This document shows positions 19,601 through 30,866 of a stretch of DNA of 64,000 nucleotides, piece after piece. The position numbers and the translations under genes were made by a program. The notes beneath the pieces were generated by a model. That model had not been told where the DNA came from, made no database searches, and was given only the letters and a program-made list of their open reading frames with translations. The DNA comes from Phallusia mammillata (Eukaryota > Chordata > Ascidiacea > Phlebobranchia > Ascidiidae). The stretch is taken from positions 124,001-188,000 of the forward strand of contig QLIY01000141.1 of assembly GCA_003260075.1 (NCBI GenBank). Direction: 5' to 3'. Every line of letters starts with the position of its first letter. The first letter of the stretch is position 1.

Positions 19601-22422
19601 TAACGGGAGGTGGGAACGATACAATTACAGCGAAACAAAAGCGCATGGACTTCGAGCCGGTGTTTTGTACTGCTTGCACGATAATTGGCACCTTAGACGG
19701 TTGAAACTGGACTTAGGTATCGGGTTTTGTAGTCCTGCACTTGAGAAGGTAGCGCAGCAGGCGCCGGGAAGCTGTTTCACCTCACAACATGCTTGTTGAC
19801 GGGTGAAGATTGGCCGTGAATTGAAACCGCGCGGGACGCAGCCAAAACACGGGGGCGCCGGGCCCTTGCATTGTTACCAAAACGTGCGTGTTTTTTCTAG
19901 GTTATGAACGCTACTTGTCAAAGTGAGTAATATTGTTGACTTATATCACGGGGTTTTGTCATCTTCGGAAGCGTAGGCGCGATACAATGGCAGTGTTACC
20001 TTTGTGGGCATGTTTGTTTGCTGGTAACAAGGCGTTATTATTAAAAAAACACGCCACTACACTTTGTGAGAGCAGTGTACTGTGTTATTGCACAGACTGG
20101 CCATGGGTGTTGTATGAGATCTGAAGCAGTTCTGGCGCCGAGAAAATTTAGATAAGCCCTACCGTGCCAATCGCGATTTGGCAGTGATTGCGAATCTTCT
20201 CACCAAACGCTGCGTAGTGTCATCTCGCATATTTAGGTCAATGATCCTCCCGTTTAACGCTGCGTTAAATATTGACTCGGTAGTGTATAAACTGGACTGA
20301 GATAAAGCATGGACCCTACCAAGTCTTGTTATTGATTTGACAGGTATCAAGATAAGGAATGTGTGAATGGGGTAGCGCTGGTTAGACAACTTTTTGTGTG
20401 AGTCCAGGGGCTCTATGTCGACAGAGCAAAGTGCCGTTTGATGAGCGCATTATGAGAAAGTGCGATAGTGCAACGGTCTAAAACCGACATCGAGCATGCT
20501 AAACACTTGTCGAAGGCGGCCGCAGTCAAGTACGTAACATCAAACGCATAACTGCCGGGGAGACGCCTGCTCTCGAAGTCACAAGTGCGTCGTCGGACTT
20601 TCGTTTGCGCGTAGGCAGGCGCGGGTGGGACAAAATCCCGATGAAAGTTATTAAACCGCGAAAATCGGGTATAGAGCAAACTTGAATGGCTAATAAACTG
20701 ACCCCACGCACTTTAATACTGGACACAGCAGTTTGTGGCTTATGCGGCGGCTAAGGGCTTTTGATGTCCACCCAGTGTGGAGAATCGTAAGCTTTATTGC
20801 GAAGCGACGATGGATCCAGAGTGGAAAGCGATTTCCACGTAGTTCCGCAGCAGAATGACGTCATGCACAAGCGGTAGTGGCAACAGGAGTGGGCGGTTTG
20901 CTTTGACGACGCAGGCAACACAAGTACCACATGGCTTTTCCAACATTGCTCGGTTAATGGCCAATAAGATGATATCACTACGGTCTTCACATTTTTGCGC
21001 AACTCATTTCCAGCGGCCTAATGTCACGGCGTTATCGAAGTGAGGGGCGAGAGCTTTGCCGTCGCAGTACACATTTCAGTCGCGCGCGTTGTGCGCATGC
21101 GCAGGGCAATGACCGTGACTTGTGAAAATGGCAAGCGTGGGAAAAACGTCGTGTTAACATTGACAGATGAATTGCGCTGTTTAACTCCAAAACACGTCCA
21201 AAGATGTCGCATCCTAACGCGTTCACCCTATCACGTGATCGATAATGACGTTTTGAGATTGGGTTCTTAGAAATTCGGTATGACGGAGGCGGTGTTGACC
21301 CGAAGTGTCAAAGTAGGGCATCAATCACGGCTGCAGGGGAAGGTGGCCTCGCGCCAAAAGAGGATTAGATCGGTACGTGGTGTTGGATCCCGTAATCAGA
21401 TACACGCTCGGCTCCGGAGTACAAGTACCCAAGCCTCCTTTCCCGCAACGACAACTGATACCATTGGCAGAGCACAAGGATTACTGCTAAGGCGCATATA
21501 CGGTTGAGCTATTTACGAAGTGGTTTGTTTGGTAATCAGGATTTCCATACATTTATATTTGTCCTGGTTTCTGTTAGTGTACCCGTTTGTTCACCCTTTA
21601 GGCTCTAAGCTGCGTTAAAACTATTTTAGGCAATTTTTCTATTTACTTCGTTTGCTAAGAGGTGTGAGATCTAAGGCAGAAAAGCTTGCCCCCATATGTT
21701 GACTTAAGTTCCGATTTCACTGCGTGCCTGTATCTACTTTTAGCTGGACCAAAGCGATCGCGTGTTTACAAAACGTTGCGCTAGATGGCGCTAAGGATGA
21801 GGCCAAAACAAAAGCTTAGCTTGGCATGCGTTGCATGTTGTGTTTCTGTCAATTTTTAAGCCACACACGCAGCATTATAAGCGTGGAAAATGGTTTGCTT
21901 TGGTGCATTAGAGTTTGATGAACAAAGACACGCCGTTGTGAAAGGCAGACGTCGCTCTGTCGCGTTTAGTGGCTGCGTTAAGCCCTGGCGCTTAGCGTGG
22001 TGACCAGAGAGGGTAATCCAATATAACAGGCCGTCAGGGGCTACTAACTATGCACTGCTGCGCTGTAGATGGAAGACAGGCACCATGTTGCGGAGAAGCA
22101 GTGCTTCCTCAACAAGCGTGCTTTTTTACCGGCTTGCAAAACGACTCGTTTTTGTTTTGTGTCCACACCGGCTTTGTGCTTATCCTAAAGTGGCAAATTT
22201 GGTTGGTAAACATTGTGCCTGAAACAGACACCCGTGTACATTTGGGTGGCTGCATTTTCTGACAATGCATTTCTACTAAGACCTACTATCTAAAAGTACT
22301 TAATTCCTGTCGACGGGTGATAAACATTAAGTCGCGACATTTAAACCAGACACGTGCGTTTTGCTGCAGTGCCATCTGCCACTTTCAATAGATGGTCCAA
22401 CGCTCGGTCGGTTATGCATTGG

Positions 22423-22423
<1 letters not shown>

Positions 22424-22506
<83 letters not shown>
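22424..22506. other. G-run (83), probable sized assembly gap in RASSF intron 1
   Basis: Eighty-three consecutive G with no interruption. Unlike the short runs, it is not flanked by duplicated sequence, as expected for a real gap of estimated size. Homopolymers of this length are biologically implausible. Polyglycine and polyproline ORFs across it are artefacts. Confidence 0.8.
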
Positions 22507-22510
<4 letters not shown>

Positions 22511-22899
22511 AGCGCCAGACAATGCCCTTTGTTACGTCAGGCCTGCACCGCACCACTCTTGCCCCTATTGTCCCCATCGAGTGCCGCGGACGAAAGTGAT
22601 TAAACCATTAAAACGAAAATGATAATCAGGTAACTGTCTGCCGCCTTGCCCGTATTTTTGTGGAGTTTGCTACAAATTGAAAGACTGCGCACTTTCTTGC
22701 ACCATGAAAGAGATAACAATCAATTAGGAGCGCCTCTAGCTTTCGTCAATTTGCAAACAGCACCAATTACCAACTCGGCTAAGCGGCGGTTTTGGCTGTC
22801 TACCTTGCCTATTACGTACGGTTTAAAAGAAAAGATGTGGCTTAACGAGATAAAAGCGCTGTTGCCATAGAGGTAATGATCCACACAAATCGCACTCAC

Positions 22900-23049
22900 C
22901 ACTTTCATGCTTCGATTCCGTTGCAGGGTTGTCCTGTGTTTGAGGTTCCTTCTCCACTGTCGATACTCCGGTATCAGCCTTGGAGGCGCTGCTGTCGCAA
23001 GTTGTGGTCACACCTTTGTCGCTGCGCTCCTTTGTCGTACTGTTGCGGT

Positions 23050-23132
<83 letters not shown>

Positions 23133-24670
23133 CTGTTTTCTGTAGGCTGGGGTGTTGATCTCTTCTTTTTGCGGAAAGAGCCTATTAAGCCCTGTGGCAC
23201 TTTCCTGAACAACTTCGCTGCACTGCTGTTGTTGCCAGGGGTTCTGGTCTTTTCCGGGACCGCTGGTTTTGCGGGAACGGGAGCCGGTTTCGGGGCCGCA
23301 AGGCGTGAGGCGAAAAACGCTGCTTCCCAATGTTCTGTGCTGCTCGACATTTCGCTACTGCTTGTTCCACTAAGGCTACTTCCACTGGTGTTTGAAGTCT
23401 CACTACAAGTTGTGGTTCCACTGCTAGAGTCAGTTGCAGTGGTTGCAGTTGCGGTACCACTACTGTAGCTATCACTACATGGTGAAAGTAGCACGGTCGG
23501 GTAAGGTAGGACTTTGCGGACCGGGGTGCTTCCATATTCCGCCTTGATTGACTTTTCATCGTCAGCGTCTTCACCAGGGCTATGCGAGTCTTCACACTCA
23601 ACCTCGGCCTCAGTACTGGTCGCTGTACCAGTTGATGTCGTGGTGTCATCAGTGCTAACCCGGTTGTGCAATCTACCATGTCGACCCCGAGAAGACTTTG
23701 AAACTCCGCCTTGTCGCCTGGTCTTTGACCTCCGCCGTCTTTTACTTGAAGATCGCGAACGCCTTCTTGATTTCTGGCAGTAAGGGTAGTGGCTGATGTT
23801 GTGCCTGTGGTGGGTCGGTGAAAGTAGGTCATTCTGGTCTGAATGTCCGTCAGAGTCGTCCAACATAAAAGAACGCCGCCTGTGGTGGTTGCGCCTTCGG
23901 TAGTTGCAATATTCACGGTTGAAGTCTTTGTTATCCAAAGCACTTTGAATAAACTTGCTTTTTCCACTGTGGTGAAGCAAGCAATCAGGCCCGGTCACTA
24001 CTCCATCAACAAACTTTTCTTCACTTAATGTCACACGCTCGTTGTCCAGTTGCTTTCCGCGGGGTTTTCCGCACTTATTGGCCGCGGAATCAATCGCGTT
24101 GTCATCGAGGTTAAAGTGCCGCAGAGGCGCGTCGGCGGGGGCGCCGTTATCCACAGTGGTTTCTTTGGTGTGTTGAATGAGCACGGCGCGTTGGTACTGC
24201 ATAATGTTGCGCCTGATTCGTCGTTTCTGCCCATGCGAGAGTTTGTGCAGGAATGAAATTGCCTCAGGATGCTGCATGCTCATCTTTGCAATCATTGAAT
24301 TATACTGATTATTCACTTGTTCCTTATTTTCTGACTCACGGAACCTGATATGTCGGCTCTTCTTAAGCGAGAACTTCACATGGCATTGCTCCTTTCCCCA
24401 TGCCTGCCAGACGGCTAGGATCCTTGTCCGCGGCGGCAAAGGCTTTTCGCAACCCCTCCATGTTTCAACTATAACATAACTCTGTGCTATTTCTTTGAGG
24501 GACTTAGAATCACAGGAGGCAAGGTCATCGTTGTTTGTGCCTGCTTCGTTATTGTTGTCGATCTTTTTGTCTTTAAGCAAAGCTTGCAGTACATCCGAAC
24601 ATGTGGTTCTGCGTGTAAGTCCTGATATCTCCTTTTCTTCGCGTCCCATGCGGACGGTGATGGTAGCCAT
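22900..24670 (-). CDS. RASSF9/10: RASSF9/10-type protein, exon 1 (RA domain and low-complexity region)
   Basis: N-terminal RASSF proteins carry a Ras-association domain at the extreme N terminus and act as scaffolds, for example in endosomal recycling (RASSF9) or growth control (RASSF10). Here the RA domain covers about residues 3-104. REEKEISGLTRRTTCSDVLQ is nearly the RASSF9/10 consensus, and VIVETWRGCEKPLPPRTRIL followed by WQAWGKEQ matches the second half of the domain. An acidic Asn/Asp loop at about 37-62 sits where RASSF10 also has an insert. An Arg/Ser-rich tract at about 280-350 and a Ser/Thr-rich tract at about 420-470 follow. I chose the ATG at 24668-24670 because its context (GCAGCCATGG) is strong; an in-frame ATG at 24754 lies beyond a probable splice acceptor. 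The exon ends in phase 1 before GTGAGT. Residues about 513-540 are the G-run gap (23051-23132), so the polyproline is not real evidence and the true length there is unknown. Joined with exons 2-4 the protein is about 1,357 residues, roughly three times the human length. Confidence 0.9.
23051..23132. other. G-run (82), probable sized assembly gap inside RASSF exon 1
   Basis: Eighty-two G on the plus strand, read as about 27 prolines in the minus-strand gene. There is no flanking duplication. The frame upstream is fixed by the RA domain and the frame downstream by splicing into exon 2. Both happen to agree with 82 nt, which a gap of random length would do one time in three. A genuine proline-rich stretch may exist here, but not one made only of CCC codons. 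Confidence 0.75.
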
Positions 24671-24737
24671 GGCTGCACAAATGTTTGTAGTGTTCTCTAA
24701 TATTTGATTTACTTTTAAATACAACAAGTTTGAAACC
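24671..24737 (-). promoter_or_regulatory. Possible 5' UTR with cis or trans splice acceptors before the RASSF ATG
   Basis: On the minus strand, TTTTGTGTGCAG|GTTTC (acceptor at 24737/24736) lies 66 nt before the ATG. CATTTGTGCAG|CC lies 2 nt before it. Either could receive a non-coding first exon or, in an ascidian, the trans-spliced leader. I saw no obvious donor exon upstream. Confidence 0.35.
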
Positions 24738-27700
24738 TGCACACAAAATTTCAATTGTAAGTTATTTTGAACAAACTATGCTGCAAGCCCTGCCTCGTAA
24801 TTGTTCGCTTTATTATGTAGACAGATTTACTGTACAAAAAGCAGACCACCTGATGTCTAGTCTCTCGTGCTCTAAGCAACGGCCATGGGGCCAAGCTGCT
24901 TAACCGTCCTCCTTCTTTTGATGGCTGTCCGCAATCGCCCTAATACCCTCACGGGAACATCCATAAGCCTTACCTCGCACCCCCAATATCTAATCGATTG
25001 AAGAATTTCAGATAACTGACGACGCCGTCCGTCTTCGTAGTCGGATTGGGGTCAGCTTATGTCGCCGTGTTACCCAGCTACGACATTCTACGTCGCCACT
25101 CGTAAACCGTGCTCTGCTGAACTGATTTTACGAAGGAGCTGAGCGCTAAACGATTCTTGGCTGCCCTTTTTTTCTTTCTCGTCCCGTTGAAACCTTCGCT
25201 CGTCGCGCGATTTGCGTTTTTTCTCTTTCGCCCAATCGCGGCGCAGGGGCTTCTCGCGTCCACTGCCTTGGCAATTTTATCAGGATTTCGCTGTAAGACC
25301 GCGGTCGTCGCAGAAGCGAGGCAACGGCAAAGGGCGAACAACTGCCTTTGTTTTTAATCGCATGTAAACGCGCGATCCCGACAGCGCTAATCGCACCGAT
25401 TTGGGCCCACAAAGTGCAATTTCGCGATACGAAGCCCCCTCGGCCGTGCCTTGTGGTCATTTCTTTGGAAAAGAATCAACCCAGCAACGTTTCTTCGTGG
25501 AAGGTCTAACGTTATACAATTCTCCCCAAATTTAACAGTCAGTTTCAAATCATGTTTTAAAAGCGTTTTACACACATTGTGCATAAAAAAACGATATACA
25601 CGTTTTTGTTTCAATCCTTCTTTGCGCAAAAAAAAAAAAGTTTGACGTTCATTTTTAAGGAATTTCGCGGGCGAATTATACTAAGCTCTAAACGTATTGG
25701 CAATCCCTTATGACTTGTTTAAACGCGTTCCTGGTGCATACAAGACTTTGTTGAACCAAACCAGGACTTACTGCACGCGAAATCAGTTGAATACATTTTT
25801 TCTTCGTGTCCCTATGCGAACTTTTTCCATCCTTGACTACAAACCCTATTGCCACCGGATGTTAGTTTTTAATTCCGTCAGACAGAAAATTTATTGCATC
25901 ATGCGTATTAGACTCCCCTCACACCTTCTAACCTTTAGCATTTGACGGACGTATAGCGTTTCATATGACAGCTTTTTTCGTCGTAACGAGGCATGTGTTG
26001 CAAACTGCTTGCGCGCGCCGTGTGTTGTGTTTCCTACGGGCGACTTCTAAACCCCCTCACTACCCATATTTCAAAAATGCGTGTATTTGCTCGTACGTAA
26101 TGTGTTTGTAAGATTTTAATTGATTGTGCTAATTCTAATTGCCCGCTTCCCAATTGTTGCGGCGAATTTGCCCGAAGGCCCAATCTTGCGACGCGCCATT
26201 TGTTTTGCCGGCGTCCGCCTAGTTCTGTCAAAACAGCCACCAATCAATCGGAATCAAACTCTCGATTATATTGTTTGTATAACAGTGATCGTTTGTCGGC
26301 GGCTGCAAGCGGCGTAAATAGAACAGGGGTAGGCGTTGCAACTCCGTGCTACGCCATAAACCATACAGTTGACCCACAACCGTGGCACAATCAGCTGGCG
26401 AAACAATAGCCGGGCACGCTTCTCGCGTTGCAATGATCATCGTTAACCGATTTGCACTAAGAAAACAAGATCTGCGGCACTAGAATTTCGTTGTTTTCGC
26501 TTTCACAACTTGCAGCAACACCGAAAGTCGGGAATATTTCGTTACTGGTTGCGAAACTAGGTGGAAGAATGGACTAAAAATATACAATTTTAAGCACACA
26601 CTTTTATTTTTACAACCTTGCAAACGAAGATGAACTGTTTACAGTTCAAAGCAAGTGAACCCTCTTCGTCAAAATATGATATTTTGTGGTTTGGGTCAAA
26701 ATTCAAAACCTCTTTTATGTTTCCTATCTCTCCCTTAACTGGCGTTTGTAATGAACATTTGCTGACAGATTGATATTCTCTACAAATGGCCGCAATATAG
26801 ACAGGTGAACCGCCTCTGGTACGAAATTGATAACCCGGTGTTCTTCACTGCATTCTGACCTACTAAATATAGCGGCATATGGCTAAAACGGTTCGCCAAT
26901 GCGATTCGACTTGTCGCCTCATCAATGCTTTGCAGATCCCTTGTTAGCGATAATTACTTGTGCGCGGACGGCGCCCTGGCGGGAGTTGACCCTTCTGTCG
27001 GTTGCAGCACCTTGCATCGTCTTTGCGTTAATTGCTGCCCAACCCTTCCCCTTGATAAGCATTAAGTAAACAGCGGGGCGCTTCCGAAGAGGTAGGTGTC
27101 CATCTTGCAATACAAAATTTGCACCTGATGGTATTACGCCGCTTTTAGGTGATTTGTCGGATGTTAGCAATTAACAATATAGCACTTTTCGGCCGTTATC
27201 TGTTGTTCACAAACGGTACTTTGGGGAAAACCGCTTCTTTGAAAACCTCCGTAAAGTGTATAATTTGCTGCGTGAGACCCAATGTCACTTTACATACATT
27301 GTTATGTGTTGCTGCATTCAGTTTTGCTGGTGTAAAAAACTATAACTGGTAGTAAAGCGTTGGTTTATCGCAGGTTTATGGTCCTAAAAATTCTTCTAAT
27401 GAGTCGACTTAGTGCTAAACGCATGAATAATGAAATGACTTTGGACCTTATGAAATATTCTCATACTATTACGCAGCAAGTGTCTACAGTAAGCAACACC
27501 TTAGTCCAATTTTACGGTATATGTTTTAAGTGTTAGAAATGTCAATGGCTGGCGGAAATGCGGACAATTACATGAGCACGAAGCTCTAATACGCTAGTAC
27601 TTATTGCTGACCCACTGAGCACGGATCCTCAACATTGCACCAGAATCCCTTAATGCGGAAGCGTGAATTGCTGGCGCAGAAGCCAAATGGCGCGCGTCTG

Positions 27701-29682
27701 ACGCAGTTCAACGAATCCGGGATTACCCGGGAACCCTCGAACCAATCCTGAGCACTCCAGGGTGCAAATCGTAACGCTGAAGAGGCGATTACTCAAACAG
27801 GTCAGGTGGATTTCAAGGAGACCGCTGCCAAGGTGTTATCTCAGGGATTTGTAAGCAAAAGTAGCGATCTAATATACGCGTGGGCCAAATATTGCGTGCG
27901 TGGTGTGCAGCAAGGCATAGCGCACCGCTAAGACAGCATACCTACATACTGACTGAGAAGTGCGCTGTACAGTTGCGTCCATCAGCAGGACTTGAATAGA
28001 CGAGGCTATGACGTCAATGGACCGGGTTGTTGGCGGCCTTCAAACGGCAGGACGCCTTTCAGCGCGCTAACCGCGTTAAAATACGCATGGAACGTGACCG
28101 AATTATTAGGAAGGATTGATTGACGCATTCCATACCTTTCAAGCGATAGGAATTGTGGTTACCTGTTTCTATCTTTCTATAAAACTAAAAGCCCAACATT
28201 CCCGTGCGTGGTGCGGTTTGCCCTCAGAAACCTTGGCAAATGATCCGGCCTGCAAACAATTAACTGTTAACACGAAAAGCGGTGTACGTTTCATTATCGA
28301 TGCGATCTCGTTTTCTGCAGTCACTTCGAGTCCCTGAACCACGCGTTTTGTGGCTGCTCAATATGATTACCGATACACGTTTGAATATTTGCTGCTTGTT
28401 AAAAAAATGTTGAAAACAACCGCAACATACCTTTGAGGTTGTAAAACAATCAAGTTTGGTTGTAGCTGTTACACATCAAAGTACCAATTCAAGTTGGCCA
28501 TCTTTACATTCTCAACAAAAGGCAATATGTCCATTTAAAGTCAATACGTTCAAAAAAATGTCCATGTTAAAAAATCTGTATGTCCATGTAAAAAACAAAA
28601 AAACAACAACCATTTCTACCCAAATACTTGCAGTTTAAATGCTAAAAACCATGTCAGTGTTATATTGGCCCTAAATGCGCAACGTAACACGGTTTGACAC
28701 TAATATGTAGCTTATTTAACAAAAATACGGTTTTTGAGCTCCCAGAAAGAGGTTATAACCTACCGCCGCAAGGGCTTACGGATTAGTTAGCACTAAGCGC
28801 GACCCCATGCTTGTGTGTGGTTACCCCTTAGCAAACCGTCGCGTGTTAGCCTTGCCCTCTTGCCATATAAGTACTGCATATTGCTCCCGTCGATTCGCCC
28901 CCGTATTGCTTATATAAGGGTGTTGGTATAACCAACCTCTGCAAACGCTCCAAGTTTTCGATGATGGTCTGCGGTCGCATGTTGACAGATGTCAAACGCT
29001 TATGCGGTCAATTTTTCAGATTAACTTTATAGCTATATGATCCTATATACCGAGGAATTTTGTCCGTCAACGCACTGAAATACGCCGCACGGATCCAAAA
29101 GCGTTTGGCAATTTTCCCTTTCACCAACGAAACGTGATCGTGGAGTTTCACATATCGCTCTACCCTCACGATTTTCTGTAGCTCTGGTAATGTAGCATGG
29201 TTTAATATTACTAGTTGAGCACAACAGGGTGCAGTAATAATGTTATTTTTTTGTTCGGAACCAAATTTGTTACGGTTAAATGCACGGTGCGTATTCATGA
29301 CACCTTTTTACACCTGAAAACAGTTGTTCTAGAAGGTCTTACATTTATTTGATTTGCATTTTCATATTGCTGATTTACGAGACAATTATAATTCATTTGT
29401 AGTCCACTTTGCGTAGCTTCAGGGGACGTTTTTCAGATAAGCGTGTTGGCTTATACTTTATGACCCTTGCTTTTAACGATGGCTTAATATAGGATTTGTA
29501 GTCTTTAAATAACGTTTTTTACTACCGGTTAGAATATCACCAGTGCCTTTCTGAAGCAGTTTAGTTTACTGCCTCTAATGACAGTAGTTACTCATTCGTA
29601 AGTGGTACATCGTAGAGGGGAATAGTCACAATTGCAACTGCTGTCACAGTGAAACATGGGGTAACTATGATTAGTCGAAAAG
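24738..29682. other. Upstream region of the RASSF gene and intergenic DNA
   Basis: About 24880-25460 is richer in CpG and contains a CCAAT box (CCCAATCGCG near 25230), so the RASSF promoter may lie there. From 25500 to 29682 I recognise no gene. Short ORFs exist on both strands without family resemblance. One CRE-like TGACGTCA lies near 28010. Confidence 0.4.
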
Positions 29683-29838
29683 TCGCGTTTTGTAAATATC
29701 GCCTATGTTGACATGGCTTTCTTTCACAATATTTGGTAACACTTGATTTTGCGGGTTTGCCGGATAACCTACTTCATGCTATAAAGCGAGCAGTTTTGAT
29801 GCCGACAAAGGCGTTTTAACGAAGATTCAACCAATGGC

Positions 29839-29848
29839 GGGGGGGGGG
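29839..29848. other. G-run (10), probable assembly gap placeholder
   Basis: Ten G separate copy 1 (29683-29838) from copy 2 (29850-30035). Copy 2 has a 30-bp insertion after AAAGCGAGC and a few single-base differences. The first copy ends at the run and the second continues, as for unmerged allelic contig ends. Confidence 0.8.
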
Positions 29849-30595
29849 CTCGCGTTTTGTAAATATCGCCTATGTTGACATGGCTTCCTTTCACTATATT
29901 TGGTAACACTTGATTTTACGGGTTTGCCGGATAACCTACTTCATGCTATAAAGCGAGCGGTTTCTAGATACTTACAATTGAAGTGTACAGTTTTGATGCC
30001 GACAAAGGCGTTTTAACGAAGATTCAACCAATGGCACGTTTCTAGGCAAAAGGGGTGCTACCTTAACTTGAAGTGGCCACCGCGGGTCTTAGGTCTTATC
30101 ACCGAGGTGCAGACATTGTGCCCTTGACCTTTGTAGACTCGACGCGTTTGAAGCAACAAAGGCCAGTTCACCGGGTCAAATCTGAACGCACGGCGGCACG
30201 TCGGTTGATGACAGACGGCGAAGTGCGAACGTACCAAAACGATACAAAGAAAATTGCCTCAAATCCCGCACGCGATGCCCGAATTCTCAAACGTCTAAAG
30301 GCAGAAAGATAAGGTGGAATCAACGCACGTTTTCCTCTCCACTGTATTTTTTATACAGTTGATATTTACAAAGATGTGTGTGATGCGTTTTATGCTGACG
30401 GTAAGGTTGAGAATCAAAATTTTGCCCAGTTAACGTCGAAAACGTCGGTGCAAAAATACAATTACCAGAAGAGCTCTATAAAGTTGATTAAACCTGTCCA
30501 CGACAGAATTATGTTGAATGTTACTTTACGGAGCATTATGCTGTTAGGAAAGGGTCGTTTTGATGATTGCGCGAGGACAGGAAATAATCCAAAAC

Positions 30596-30609
30596 GGGGG
30601 GGGGGGGGG
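30596..30609. other. G-run (14), probable assembly gap placeholder
   Basis: The first copy (30400-30596) ends in ACG and the second (30608-30805) starts GGTAAGG, so about ten of the fourteen G are unexplained by the copies. The copies differ at about six positions in 196 bp, one of them a single-base indel. Confidence 0.8.
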
Positions 30610-30850
30610 TAAGGTTAAGAATCAAAATTTTGCCTAGTTAACGTCGAAAACGTCGGTGCAAAAATGCAATTACCAGAAGAGCTCTATAAAGTTGATATAA
30701 ACCTGTCCACGACAGAATTATGTTGAATGTTACTTTACGGAGCACTATGCTGTTGGAAAAGGGTCGTTTTGATGATTGCGCGAGGACAGGAAATAATCCA
30801 AAACGTTATTTTAAGTACGGTTTCTAGAAGAAAAACACACCGTAGCTAAA

Positions 30851-30866
30851 CTTATTCAATTAGAAT
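30851..30866 (-). other. One-mismatch match to the Ciona spliced leader
   Basis: The minus strand reads ATTCTAATTGAATAAG, 15 of 16 bases of the leader, followed by TTTAGC and no GT. With one mismatch allowed, chance is a reasonable explanation. It is listed because two exact copies occur in the same window. Confidence 0.25.

Larger units (their letters stand above)
16587..22899 (-). other. RASSF intron 1 (6.3 kb) with a gap and a spliced-leader match
   Basis: The donor is G|GTGAGT at 22899 and the acceptor TTCCAG ends at 16587, phase 1. The intron holds an exact copy of the Ciona spliced leader (16639-16654) and an 83-nt G-run gap (22424-22506). No additional exon is needed: exons 1 and 2 join in frame and in the family's expected order. 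Because of the gap, an alternative exon could be missing. The many short ORFs here match nothing I know. Confidence 0.7.

Noticed and set aside
22341..22622. ORFs with long polyglycine or polyproline runs on both strands
   Set aside because: They exist only because the 83-nt G-run has no stop in any frame. The run is most likely a gap.
22876..23468. Plus-strand polyglycine ORFs and the minus-strand 118-residue ORF over RASSF exon 1
   Set aside because: Shadows of the real exon and of the 82-nt G-run.
30073..30312. 79-codon plus-strand ORF rich in Arg and Lys
   Set aside because: Plausible composition, but no family, splice context or start signal, and it sits beside a join. Not supported.
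30363..30609. ORF containing DIYKDVCDAFYADG and a glycine tail
   Set aside because: The second allelic copy has a stop (CAG to TAG) and a frameshift in the same stretch, and the glycine tail comes from the G-run. Coding function is unlikely.
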